A stretch of DNA of 64,000 nt from CAZVVT01 sp964630595 (GCA_964630595.1 CAZVVT010000001.1:580760-644759), one strand, 5' to 3'; numbered from the stretch's first letter, positions 7,608 to 15,994 are shown. Notes: generated by a model not told the origin, from the letters alone. Program-made: numbers and translations.

Positions 7608-8772
7608 ACCCGGACATCTGTCCGGCTGCGTCGTTGTCCCGCCCTCCAAATCCAACAGTCTGCGCGCTCTGCTCTTTGCCTCTCTATCGGATCAACCCAG
7701 CCGCATCGAAAATCTCCTCGCTTCTCCCGATACCGAATGCATGCAGCGCGCTCTCCACCATATCAAAGAAGGTTTGCCTATCGACTGCGGCAACTCAGGG
7801 CTAACCTTCCGCTTCATTACCGCTCTCGCTGCTCTCCAAAGCCGTCCTATCACCATCACCGGCGACCACTCATTGCAAGCCCTGCGTCCCTCTCACGCAC
7901 TCATCGAAGGGCTGCAGCAACTTGGATGCCGCGTCATCTCCAACGGCTTTGCTCCCATCACCGTCCACGGACCCTTGCGCGGTGGCCACGCACTTCTCTC
8001 CGGCCGCGACTCGCAGCCCATCTCTGCACTTCTCATCGCCTGCTCTCTCGCTGACGGCCCTACCACACTCACTGTCGAACCGATGGGCGAAAAGCCGTGG
8101 ATTGCGCTCACGCTCTCCTGGCTCAAACGCGCCGGCATCGATATCACACAAACGGGCAACCGGTTTCATCTTCCCGGAAACGCACGTCCCCAACCACTCA
8201 ACATCACCATCGGCGGAGATTGGAGCAGCGCCGCTTTTCCCCTCGCTGCTGGCCTTCTCTCCGGTCCGATCGAACTGACCGGCCTCGATCACAGCGACGG
8301 CCAAGGCGACCGCGCCCTCCTCGACGTTCTCGCGCGCATGAATGCCGACATCACTCTCACACCAACAGGCCTCATTGCTCGCCACTCGCAGCTGCAGGGC
8401 ACCGACATCGACGCTGATGACATCATCGACGCCGTCCCCATCCTCGCTGTCCTCTGCTGCTTCGCGCAAACGCCCTCGCGCATCTACAACGCCCACCAAG
8501 CGCGCCTCAAAGAGTGCGACCGCCTCCACACCATGACCACCGAGCTTGCCAAAATGGGCGCGCGCATTACTGAAGCTGATGACGGCCTCACCATCCACCC
8601 CGCGCAACTGCACGGCGCTGCTCTCGATAGCCACTGCGACCACCGCGTCGCCATGGCCCTCACCATCGCCGCTCTGCACGCAAAAGGCGAAAGCACCCTC
8701 ACGGGCTCTTCCTGGGCCGCCAAAACCTACCCCGATTTCTTTTCTGTCGTTAGAAGATTAACGAACCTTTAA
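7588..8772 (+). CDS. aroA: 3-phosphoshikimate 1-carboxyvinyltransferase (EPSP synthase)
   Basis: Transfers enolpyruvate from PEP to shikimate 3-phosphate. Conserved parts seen: PPSKSNSLRALL near residue 18 (normally PGSKS), GNSGLTFRF for GNSGTxxR, SLQALRPSHALIEGLQQLG, RLKECDRL for RxKESDR, and DHRVAMAL near the C-terminus. The two-fold repeat layout of the family is intact at 394 residues, a little short of 430. The start overlaps the YjbH-like gene by 20 nt, and aroK follows after 12 nt. Confidence 0.93.
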   Translation: MKSVTIKPGHLSGCVVVPPSKSNSLRALLFASLSDQPSRIENLLASPDTECMQRALHHIKEGLPIDCGNSGLTFRFITALAALQSRPITITGDHSLQALRPSHALIEGLQQLGCRVISNGFAPITVHGPLRGGHALLSGRDSQPISALLIACSLADGPTTLTVEPMGEKPWIALTLSWLKRAGIDITQTGNRFHLPGNARPQPLNITIGGDWSSAAFPLAAGLLSGPIELTGLDHSDGQGDRALLDVLARMNADITLTPTGLIARHSQLQGTDIDADDIIDAVPILAVLCCFAQTPSRIYNAHQARLKECDRLHTMTTELAKMGARITEADDGLTIHPAQLHGAALDSHCDHRVAMALTIAALHAKGESTLTGSSWAAKTYPDFFSVVRRLTNL

Positions 8773-8784
8773 GCTATACAAACA

Positions 8785-9186
8785 ATGAGAGTCGTTCTTT
8801 TTGGGCCACCGTGTGGAGGCAAAACGTGGATTGCGAAACACTACGCAAACTATTTTGACCTCGATGAAGCCATTGCCGAGCGGACAGGGCGCACGCCACG
8901 CGAAATTCCGGAGAAGGAGTTTCGTGCACTAGAGAAAGAGATGCTCCACACGATTGGCGATCAGCAGGTGATTGCCGTCGGCGGGGGCACGGTGCTCGAT
9001 CCGGAGAATGCCGCCTTTCTAAAGAAGCTGGGGTTGATGGTGTTGGTGCTGCCCTCCGAAGAGACCCTGCGCGCGCGACTGACCAAAATGGGGCGGGAAT
9101 ACCTGATTCCAGAACTGGCCAAGAGGAAGGGGACGTACGAAGCGCTAGCCGATATCATCGTCGATCCCACACAATGGGAGGCGTGA
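8785..9186 (+). CDS. aroK: Shikimate kinase, short form
   Basis: Phosphorylates shikimate at the 3-hydroxyl. The P-loop GPPCGGKT occupies residues 7-14, FDLDEAIAERTGRTPREI supplies the shikimate-binding Asp and Arg region, and VIAVGGGTVL carries the Gly-rich substrate loop. At 133 residues it is shorter than the usual 170-175, with the LID region and C-terminal helix reduced; REYLIPEL may be the remaining LID. It sits between aroA and aroC in the pathway operon and overlaps aroC by 13 nt. Chlamydial annotations often use aroL for this position. Confidence 0.85.
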   Translation: MRVVLFGPPCGGKTWIAKHYANYFDLDEAIAERTGRTPREIPEKEFRALEKEMLHTIGDQQVIAVGGGTVLDPENAAFLKKLGLMVLVLPSEETLRARLTKMGREYLIPELAKRKGTYEALADIIVDPTQWEA

Positions 9187-10172
9187 ATCGTTTTGGCCTG
9201 CGCTATACCTTTACTACCTTCGGCGAATCCCACGGCCCGCAGATCGGTGTCGTCATCGACGGCTGCCCCGCCGGCTTAGAGCTGAGTGAAGCGGACATCC
9301 AGGCTGAGCTCGACAGACGTGCCCCCGGCAACCACCCCTTCGCCTCACCACGCAAAGAGCCCGACTGCGCCCGCATCGTCTCCGGCGTCTTCGAGGGCAT
9401 AACAACCGGCGCACCCATCGCTGTGGTCATCGAAAACCGCGACGTCGACTCCTCTAAGTACGAAGCGATGAAAGACCTTCTGCGCCCAGGTCACGCCAAT
9501 GGCCCCTACCTCGCCAAGTATGGCCACTTCGACTGGCGCGGCGGCGGCCGAGCCTCTGCGCGCGAAACCGTCGGCCGAGTCATTGCCGGCGCCATCGCCA
9601 AAAAACTCCTCAAAGACATCACCATTACCGCCCACATCGATCGCATTGGACCCCACTTGCCCAACGAAGCATTGCATCTGTTGCAAGAGGTTAAGGATCA
9701 AGGAGATAGCATCGGTGGCATCATTCGCTTTGAGGCACACGGTGTGCCTGCAGGGCTGGGCGATCCGATCTACCAGCGGCTCGATGCACGCTTAAGCTAT
9801 GCCCTGATGAGCATTCCTTCTACAAAAGGCGTGGAGATCGGCAGCGGCTTTGAGGCGGCGCTGATGCGCGGCTCGCAGTGCAACGACCTCTACGAAAGCG
9901 CTACGACAACGGCCACCAACCACAGCGGCGGTATCTTGGCCGGCATCTCCAACGGCATGCCGATCTTTGGCCGCGTTGCCTTCAAACCAACCTCCTCGAT
10001 TGCTCAACCACAAGCCACCGTCACCACAACCGGACAGCCCGCAACCCTCGAATTGCCTCCAGGCTCACGCCACGACCCCTGTCAACTCTTCCGCGCACTG
10101 CCGATTGTAGAAGCCATGGTCGCTGTCGTGCTTGCCGACGCATGGCTGCTCAACCGCACCTCCAAATTATGA
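9174..10172 (+). CDS. aroC: Chorismate synthase
   Basis: FMN-dependent lyase making chorismate from EPSP. Family signatures are plain: GESHGPQIGVVIDGCPAG at the N-terminus, RRAPG near residue 43, RPGHAN (residue 95 region), the GGGRASARETVGRVIAGA block and a C-terminal RHDPC motif. Length is 332 residues against about 360. It overlaps aroK by 13 nt and shares an ATGA stop/start with aroB. Confidence 0.94.
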   Translation: MGGVNRFGLRYTFTTFGESHGPQIGVVIDGCPAGLELSEADIQAELDRRAPGNHPFASPRKEPDCARIVSGVFEGITTGAPIAVVIENRDVDSSKYEAMKDLLRPGHANGPYLAKYGHFDWRGGGRASARETVGRVIAGAIAKKLLKDITITAHIDRIGPHLPNEALHLLQEVKDQGDSIGGIIRFEAHGVPAGLGDPIYQRLDARLSYALMSIPSTKGVEIGSGFEAALMRGSQCNDLYESATTTATNHSGGILAGISNGMPIFGRVAFKPTSSIAQPQATVTTTGQPATLELPPGSRHDPCQLFRALPIVEAMVAVVLADAWLLNRTSKL

Positions 10173-11029
10173 TTCACTACGGCCCTATTCCAACTCTCGA
10201 CGGCATTTTGATTGCTGACGCCAATGCCCCTTTTTTGCGCACTCCCGATCTGCTGCTGCCTGGTGGAGAAGAGTGCAAGACACGCGCATGGAAGGAGTAC
10301 ATCGAAGACTTTCTCGACGAACGCGCCTGTGGCCCTGAGACAACGCTCATCGCTTACGGCGGTGGATCCATTCTCGATTTAGTTGGCTTTACAGCAGCCA
10401 CATGGTGCCGCGGGATCAACTTCCTTTCTGTGCCCACAACGCTGCTGGCGATGGTGGACGCATGCTATGGCGGCAAAACGGCGATCAACTCTGCGCGCGG
10501 AAAAAATCGCATCGGTGCTTTTTGGCCCGCGAAAGAGATCTATATCGACCCACTTCTGCCCATGCCCGACTGGCTCATCGAAGAGGGGAGATCGGAGATG
10601 ATCAAACACGCTCTCATCGCCTCTCCGACGCTCTTTGACAAGCTCGAAGCAGGCGAGCCTCACCACACACTCATCGAAGAAAACCTCGCGATCAAAAAAC
10701 ACTTATGCGAAACCAACCGCGATCTTCTCAATTTCGGCCACACAGTAGCCCATGCAATCGAATCGCTCACCGATTACGAAATCTCACACGGCCACGCAGT
10801 GGGTCTTGGCCTACTTGCCGAGGCACATGCATGCGGGATGCCGCAATTAGAGCGTCTGCTCGCAATGACGCGCTGGGCCATGCCACAGCTATCTGTGGAG
10901 GCACTTCTCGATCAGATGCGCTACGACAAAAAAGCGAAAAATGGCATTCCACACATATCTACGCACGAGGGTTTGCGTCCCATTGATCTACGAGAGTCTC
11001 TTACATGGCTATTAGAATCGGTGTCGTAA
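10169..11029 (+). CDS. aroB: 3-dehydroquinate synthase, short form
   Basis: NAD- and metal-dependent cyclase making 3-dehydroquinate. The start used here is the ATG at 10169, which forms ATGA with the aroC stop; an open frame extends further upstream but only through aroC in another phase. Seen: GGEECKTRAWKEYIEDFL, YGGGSILDLVGFTAATWCRGI, the PTTLLAMVDACYGGKTAIN signature, EMIKHALI, NFGHTVAHAIE and HGHAVGLGLLAEA with the metal-binding His/Glu residues. At 286 residues it lacks much of the usual N-terminal nucleotide-binding part (the family is about 360 long). aroDE begins 25 nt before its end. Confidence 0.92.
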   Translation: MIHYGPIPTLDGILIADANAPFLRTPDLLLPGGEECKTRAWKEYIEDFLDERACGPETTLIAYGGGSILDLVGFTAATWCRGINFLSVPTTLLAMVDACYGGKTAINSARGKNRIGAFWPAKEIYIDPLLPMPDWLIEEGRSEMIKHALIASPTLFDKLEAGEPHHTLIEENLAIKKHLCETNRDLLNFGHTVAHAIESLTDYEISHGHAVGLGLLAEAHACGMPQLERLLAMTRWAMPQLSVEALLDQMRYDKKAKNGIPHISTHEGLRPIDLRESLTWLLESVS

Positions 11030-12102
11030 ACGGTCCTGACCGCGAATCGATTCACCGCCAAACAGCGAAGGCAGAAGCGCTCGCAGATTGGGTGGAGTGG
11101 CGGCTCGATCTCTTCGACACTCTCGATCTTGTGCGTCCGAAGAAGACCCTTCTTCTCACCGACAAAAAAACCGATCGTCTTCTTGCTGCCATTAAACGCT
11201 TTCAACCGGAATGGGTTGATCTCGATGTGCATCAAGGCCATTTGCGTTCACAAATATCCTGCAAGGTGCTTGCCTCTACACATAGCAACGAAGAGCCTCC
11301 CTCCTTCGCTCACGACGCATTTAAGCGCGCTGCAGTCACCGAAAGTCCCATCGATGCGCTGTCGTGTTTACCGATTGGTGAGCGCTCTTCTTTCGCACGC
11401 TTTCTCTATCCACTCGTCTATGCAGCGACAGAAACGCCCGTTGCTGTCGGACAACCCACACTCGAAACCCTTTCACAGCTCGCTCTCGGCGGCACTCCTT
11501 ACGGACTTCTCGGCAACCCCATTTCGCAAAGCATCAGCTTTGAAACGCACAATCCCATTCTCAAGCCACTCAACGCGCTCTATGTGAAAATCTGTCTCGA
11601 AGAGCATGAGCTCGGCCCCTTCTTGCAGAAGGCAACGATGTTTGGCGGCTTCAGCGTGACCATTCCTTTCAAAGTGCGCATCATCCCTCATCTCCAAGGT
11701 CTACTGCCTTGTGCGCAACGTACAAGGGCTGTTAACACTCTCTTGCCCGGTTGGATTGGCGCAAACACTGACTATCTTGCGCTGCAAGAACTGCTTCCCC
11801 ATGTGCCCAGCGTGCGCATCATCGGCAGAGGAGGGGCTGCTAAAGCCGCGCGCACGGTGCTCGAAGATCGCGGCACGCCGATTCATGATGAGGGCTCTTA
11901 TGTCATCAATGCCACGCCTGCTGACTACGCGTGCGACTTTGACATGCGCCTACACACGCCCACAGGACGGCAGCTCTTCGCACACCAGGCCGCGCACCAA
12001 ATGCGCCTCTGGTTTGGCATCTATCCCTTGCAGCAGCTCCAGAGCGCGGCGCGCACCGTACGTAATGATGAGATCTGCACCGGCACGCTTGATCGCCGTT
12101 AA
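11005..12102 (+). CDS. aroDE: Bifunctional 3-dehydroquinate dehydratase / shikimate dehydrogenase
   Basis: A fusion typical of Chlamydiae and plants. The first 155 residues form a reduced type I dehydroquinase: VEWRLDLFD, then VLASTHS (His region) and AFKRAAVTES, where the lysine would form the Schiff base. The second part is shikimate dehydrogenase: LLGNPISQSISFETHN, GFSVTIPFK with the catalytic lysine, GANTDY, the dinucleotide loop GRGGAAKAARTVL and INATPAD. The total of 365 residues is about 110 shorter than the C. trachomatis protein, most of it lost from AroD. The C-terminal 50 codons lie antisense to the end of hemB, beyond the normal AroE end. Confidence 0.88.
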   Translation: MAIRIGVVNGPDRESIHRQTAKAEALADWVEWRLDLFDTLDLVRPKKTLLLTDKKTDRLLAAIKRFQPEWVDLDVHQGHLRSQISCKVLASTHSNEEPPSFAHDAFKRAAVTESPIDALSCLPIGERSSFARFLYPLVYAATETPVAVGQPTLETLSQLALGGTPYGLLGNPISQSISFETHNPILKPLNALYVKICLEEHELGPFLQKATMFGGFSVTIPFKVRIIPHLQGLLPCAQRTRAVNTLLPGWIGANTDYLALQELLPHVPSVRIIGRGGAAKAARTVLEDRGTPIHDEGSYVINATPADYACDFDMRLHTPTGRQLFAHQAAHQMRLWFGIYPLQQLQSAARTVRNDEICTGTLDRR

Positions 12103-12969
12103 GCTCTCCATCAACACAGCATCTACATCCAGCCACGGCGCAGCGGCCTGAATCATCGCCCACTCACCGCTCACATGATACGCAGCAATCGGCAAATGGC
12201 TGGCTTTACGAAGTGCCGCAATCACATCGAGATAGAGCGTGGCCGGCTTGACCATCAAGATATCAGCGCCCTCTTGCTCATCGAGCTGCGCCTCCACCAA
12301 AGCATCGCGCGCATTGGCCGGATCCATCTGGTAGCTGCGCTTGTCGCCAAAGGCCAAATGCGACCGCAGCGCATCGCGAAAAGGCCCATACAAACCGCTG
12401 GCGTACTTGGCGGTGTAGGAGAGAATGATGACCTCTTGGTGGCCCGCCGCATCGAGCGCGCGACGAATCGCCCCCACACGCCCATCCATCATGTCGCTCG
12501 GCGCAATCACGTCGGCCCCCGCCTCCGCGAGCACCACGGCCATGCGCGCCAGCACCTCTACCGTCTCGTCATTCAAAACTTTCTGCCCCTCTACCAGACC
12601 GTCATGACCATGCGGTGTGAAGGGATCGAGAGCTACATCCGCCACCACCATCAAATCGGGCAGCTGCTGCTTGAGTGCTCTGATTGCTCTCGGAATAAGC
12701 CCCTGGCTGTCCACGGCGTGCGCCACATCCTTGTGCCGAATCACGGGAAAGAGCGCCACGGCGCGTGCGCCCATCTCGTATAGCTCACTCGCTTCTTGCA
12801 CCACCTCATCGATCGGAAGGCGAAATTGGCCGGGCAAACTTTCGATGGCGGAGCGTGGCTCATCGACCACAAAAAGGGGAGCAATGAGGTCAAAAGGCTG
12901 CACGCGCACCTCGCGCACCAGCGAGCGAATGGCTTCGTTTTGTCGTAAGCGTCTGGGTCTGCGTAACAT
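11950..12969 (-). CDS. hemB: Delta-aminolevulinic acid dehydratase (porphobilinogen synthase)
   Basis: Condenses two 5-aminolevulinate molecules to porphobilinogen for haem. Seen: RPRRLRQNEAIRSLVRE at the N-terminus, VADVALDPFTPHGHDG (metal-site region, with DVALDPFTPHGH lacking the zinc-type cysteines, so likely Mg-type), IILSYTAKYASGLYGPFRDA with the first active lysine, DILMVKPA with the second, and AAYHVSGEW. The start is ATG at 12969, whose AT is shared with the thyX start on the other strand. About 24 residues past the usual end are antisense to aroDE. A gap of at most a few nucleotides separates it from thyX, so the two share a promoter region. Confidence 0.93.
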   Translation of the reverse strand: MLRRPRRLRQNEAIRSLVREVRVQPFDLIAPLFVVDEPRSAIESLPGQFRLPIDEVVQEASELYEMGARAVALFPVIRHKDVAHAVDSQGLIPRAIRALKQQLPDLMVVADVALDPFTPHGHDGLVEGQKVLNDETVEVLARMAVVLAEAGADVIAPSDMMDGRVGAIRRALDAAGHQEVIILSYTAKYASGLYGPFRDALRSHLAFGDKRSYQMDPANARDALVEAQLDEQEGADILMVKPATLYLDVIAALRKASHLPIAAYHVSGEWAMIQAAAPWLDVDAVLMESLTAIKRAGADLIITYGARRALELLQGIDAKPEAHLVRGLVCEELPSCGRV

Positions 12970-14644
12970 GCACAGAATGATTCGCTTTTTGCCTGAAAAA
13001 CTCAAGGGGCGCTACCATGGCTTCACTATGGATGAGTTCAGCGATGCCCAACGACAAACCCTTCAACGGTATGTCACCAGCACGACAAGTAATATTTTTG
13101 CGCTGATGAACCTGCCTGAGGTGATCAAGGGGGCGCTCTTTTCGCGCTACTCTCGCTCCACGCTCGGCCTGCGCGCCCTGCTCATGAAGGAGTTCATCCA
13201 AAACGAGGAGACCAACTTCGACGCCATCGTGGGCGGCAAAGAGGTGGACGCGGAAGATCAGAAGTTCGCCATCCAGAAAGCGCAGAACTTCTACGACCGC
13301 ATCCTTGATGGCTACGGCGACGACTCCATTGCCGAACTGGGCGGCGCCCACCTCGCTATCGAAAACGTCTCCATGATTGCGGCCAAACTGATCGAAGACA
13401 GCCGCATCGGCGGCTCTCCGCTGGAGAAATCCACTCGCTACATCTACTTCGACCAGAAGGTCAATGGCGACTACCTCTTCTTTCGAGAGCCGGTGCTGAT
13501 GACCTCCGCCTGGCGCACCCTCTATGTAGAGACGTGCAACTTTCTTTTCGAAACCTACTCTGCGCTCATCCCGCCGCTCACAGCGATCTTTGAAGAGAAA
13601 TTCCCCTACGATCCCGAGACGCCCAAAAGCGCCTACACAGCTGCGCTGCGCGCGAAGGTGCTCGACTGCCTGCGCGGCATCCTGCCCGCGTCCACAATGA
13701 CCAACATGGGCATGTTCGGCAATGGGCGCTTCTTTGAGCAGCTCATCCACCGCCTGCGCTGCTCTCCTCTGGGCGAACTGCAAGATATCGCCGACAAATC
13801 CTACACGGAACTCGCCAAAGTGATTCCCTCTTTCATCTCGCGCGCTGACCGTGACCACCGCCACCACCAAAGCTACGAAGCCTTCCGCGAGTCGATGAAC
13901 AATGAGATCGAGATGGCTGCTGCGGAACATGAGGTAAAAGTGCCCTCGTCCGCCAAAGAACCGGGCGTGCGCCTCATCTACGCCGACAAAGATGGCCCTT
14001 CACGCGTCGCTGCAGCACTTCTCTGGGCGCGCATGGATCACCCTCTGCAAGCGCTCCAGCAATACACCGCTTCTCTGAGCGACGAAGAGCTCGCCAAAAT
14101 TCTTGAAACGGGTTGTAGCCAGCGGGAAAACCGCCGCCAAAAATCCCCCCGCGCGCTGGAACACGCCACATTCACTTTCGAAATCGTCGGCGACTTCGGC
14201 ATGTACCGCGACCTCCACCGCCACCGCATGCTCACGCAAGAGCGTCAGTTCCTCTCCTGCGACTACGGCTACTGGGTCCCCAGCGAAATCGTCGGCACCG
14301 ATCTGGAAGGCCCCTATATCGAAGCGATGGAGCGCGCCAAAAAAGCCTACGACTCGATCGCCACCGACTTCCCCGAAGAGGGCCAATACATCGTCCCCAT
14401 GGCGTACAACGTTCGTTGGTACTTCCACGTCAACCTCCGTTCTCTGCAATGGCTCTGCGAACTGCGCTCTGCTGCCGCCGGCCACCCCACCTACCGCTTC
14501 GTTGCGCAAGAGATGGCAAAACAGGTCTGTGCTGCCTTTCCCGCTTTCGAACGCTACTTCGCCTTCGTCGACTATGACGGCTACACCATGGGCCGCATGA
14601 GCCAAGAAATCCGCCGCGCCACCAAGAAGGAAGCCGCCGTCTAG
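12968..14644 (+). CDS. thyX: Double-domain flavin-dependent thymidylate synthase (chlamydial ThyX)
   Basis: Makes dTMP from dUMP with FAD, replacing ThyA. The 558-residue protein consists of two ThyX-like halves, as in the chlamydial protein, which has about 530. The C-terminal half holds DLHRHRMLTQERQFLS, an altered form of the RHRxxSxNExSxR motif: RHR and the Glu are kept, the Ser is replaced by Thr and the Asn by Gln. The N-terminal half has FSRYSRSTLGLRALL, more degenerate still, and may be structural. The ATG at 12968 overlaps the hemB start on the other strand; ATG 12977 and 13028 are alternatives. The hemB-thyX pairing matches my memory of the C. trachomatis order. Confidence 0.85.
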   Translation: MHRMIRFLPEKLKGRYHGFTMDEFSDAQRQTLQRYVTSTTSNIFALMNLPEVIKGALFSRYSRSTLGLRALLMKEFIQNEETNFDAIVGGKEVDAEDQKFAIQKAQNFYDRILDGYGDDSIAELGGAHLAIENVSMIAAKLIEDSRIGGSPLEKSTRYIYFDQKVNGDYLFFREPVLMTSAWRTLYVETCNFLFETYSALIPPLTAIFEEKFPYDPETPKSAYTAALRAKVLDCLRGILPASTMTNMGMFGNGRFFEQLIHRLRCSPLGELQDIADKSYTELAKVIPSFISRADRDHRHHQSYEAFRESMNNEIEMAAAEHEVKVPSSAKEPGVRLIYADKDGPSRVAAALLWARMDHPLQALQQYTASLSDEELAKILETGCSQRENRRQKSPRALEHATFTFEIVGDFGMYRDLHRHRMLTQERQFLSCDYGYWVPSEIVGTDLEGPYIEAMERAKKAYDSIATDFPEEGQYIVPMAYNVRWYFHVNLRSLQWLCELRSAAAGHPTYRFVAQEMAKQVCAAFPAFERYFAFVDYDGYTMGRMSQEIRRATKKEAAV

Positions 14645-14646
14645 AC

Positions 14647-15216
14647 TTACATCACGCTACAGTCACAGCACCGATCTGGATCACGACGATTTCTCTCTGC
14701 TGCAATCTGAGCCGCCACTTGCAGAATCGCTGCGTTAATGAATGCTAAGATGGCTTTATCACGCTTTCTCGCCACCCCACTGCAGAATCCGACATCCCCA
14801 GGACGTTCCCGAGTTCCGTCAAGAGTAAACCCAGTGAGACACGGCCGAACCAATTCAGCCATTCTGCTCAATCCCTCTAAAGCAACATATGGTGGCTGCG
14901 TCGTAATCAGTCTCACTACTTCAGCATGCAGGACTTCTGGCGAGGGATGTATATGGTAGTGCGTAATATGGATCGTTCCATCCGCTTCTTCTTTCATCGT
15001 AACGCCACGAGGTCGAGCAGGGGGCACTCCTCTATTTGGATATACACCAGTTAAACGCAAGGATCTTTGAGCAGCAGGAGCTCTTATCTCAACAAGAACT
15101 GCTATGCTCCTTCCCCCTTTAGCCTCTCCTTTAGCCTCTCCTACAGCTCGTGGATCGTCCACCCTTTCCGTTCTCCTTGCTTCACGAGATGCATAAAAGT
15201 TAGTCGCTGCTGCCAT
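14647..15216 (-). CDS. Hypothetical protein ending in a CaaX-like prenylation motif
   Basis: A 189-residue protein of no family I recognise. It starts MAAATNFYASREARR, is basic and contains a small repeat, GEAKGEAKGG, at 26-35. The C-terminus is the striking part: a basic stretch (AERNRRDPDR, 173-182) leads into CCDCSVM, the last seven residues. C186-S-V-M fits the CaaX box read by eukaryotic farnesyltransferase (Met last), and C183/C184 could be palmitoylated, as in Ras proteins. No signal peptide or membrane segment is present. The start has an AAAGGG ribosome site 5 nt upstream. The gene is convergent with thyX, 2 nt from its stop, and lies beside tyrP fragments. I infer a secreted protein lipidated by the host. 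Confidence 0.6.
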   Translation of the reverse strand: MAAATNFYASREARRTERVDDPRAVGEAKGEAKGGRSIAVLVEIRAPAAQRSLRLTGVYPNRGVPPARPRGVTMKEEADGTIHITHYHIHPSPEVLHAEVVRLITTQPPYVALEGLSRMAELVRPCLTGFTLDGTRERPGDVGFCSGVARKRDKAILAFINAAILQVAAQIAAERNRRDPDRCCDCSVM

Positions 15217-15283
15217 ATAAACCCTTTATTAAAAAACCCAATATAGTTTAATTCAGCAGACCATTTTTTCTACATTCATAAGG

Positions 15284-15403
15284 AATTTTTCTTTATTGCG
15301 AGAGGGTTGCATACTGTCTCGGCGTATGAGGACGGGTTCGGTTTTAGGGGCGGCACTGCTGGTGGCGGAGACGACGATTGGTGCGAGGATGTTGGCGCTG
15401 CCA
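15284..15403 (+). pseudogene. 5' fragment of a tyrP gene with its upstream region
   Basis: Positions 15326-15403 encode 26 residues almost identical to the first 26 of the intact tyrP at 16120, from MRTGSVLGAALLVA to MLALP, with two Gly changed (to Glu and Arg). The similarity extends about 40 nt upstream, beginning at AATTTTTCTTTATT (15284; intact copy 16079). After MLALP the frame runs into unrelated sequence. It is a truncated copy, not a working gene. Confidence 0.85.
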
Positions 15404-15445
15404 TTTATTAGCGCTGCGTCCACATATTTACTGACAAAACCTCTC

Positions 15446-15994
15446 TCAAAGAGGCCCATCGTAATCTCTACACTCCAGAGAGCGTCCGCCGCCTAAAAGC
15501 GATATCTTATTCAAGACCTCTTGGATTTCAGTATGAATAGAACATCGAGATGAATCTAAAATAAGATCGTAATCAAAACCTAGACTTGTAGGGGTTTGGA
15601 AAACTTCTGCAAAGGTTTTTTCCACATACGTGCGCGCGTAATAAGCTCTCTTTGTTGATCGCTGCAATAGAGCAGCTCTTTTAGCATCTCTTTCGAGAAG
15701 TTTTGGCAAAGGGGCATATACTAAAACATACAGTTCATTTTCCTGATTTGCCCTTCGCCAAGGGATTTGAGTGTCAACTATGAGATTTCGATTTTGCGAT
15801 TGAAAAGAGAGAATAGTTTTCTCAATCAGCTCATCTGCTCCTTCTTCAGTGCAACAATTGTTTTCAATCAACTCATCGCAATCTAAGTAACTCCATGAGA
15901 GGCCTAGTTCTTGAATGAGAGCTTTAGACAACGTAGATTTCCCCCCACAAGAAGGTCCAAATACAAAAATTATCGAAGCTAAGAAAAAAAGCAT
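15446..15994 (-). CDS. P-loop kinase-like ATPase
   Basis: A 182-residue protein with a Walker A loop, FGPSCGGKST, about ten residues from its N-terminus, then YLDCDELIE (an Asp pair like the acceptor-binding DxD of small-molecule kinases), VDTQIPWRR and a basic LERDAKRAALLQRSTKRAY lid-like segment. The size and order fit shikimate/gluconate/chloramphenicol-kinase-like enzymes; the substrate is unknown. The ATG at 15994 is preferred because GGGGAG lies 8 nt upstream, although a TTG further up is in frame. The last 18 or so residues look non-conserved and run toward the tyrP fragment, so the 3' end may have been altered. It has lower GC than its neighbours and lies between a broken and an intact tyrP. 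Confidence 0.55.
   Translation of the reverse strand: MLFFLASIIFVFGPSCGGKSTLSKALIQELGLSWSYLDCDELIENNCCTEEGADELIEKTILSFQSQNRNLIVDTQIPWRRANQENELYVLVYAPLPKLLERDAKRAALLQRSTKRAYYARTYVEKTFAEVFQTPTSLGFDYDLILDSSRCSIHTEIQEVLNKISLLGGGRSLECRDYDGPL

Noticed and set aside
9878..11029. A 383-residue reading of aroB starting inside aroC
   Set aside because: The first 97 residues are Arg/His-rich shadow of aroC; AroB homology begins at ATG 10169, which forms ATGA with the aroC stop.
12617..12967. N-terminal extension of ThyX through hemB
   Set aside because: This part is antisense to conserved hemB sequence and resembles no ThyX domain.
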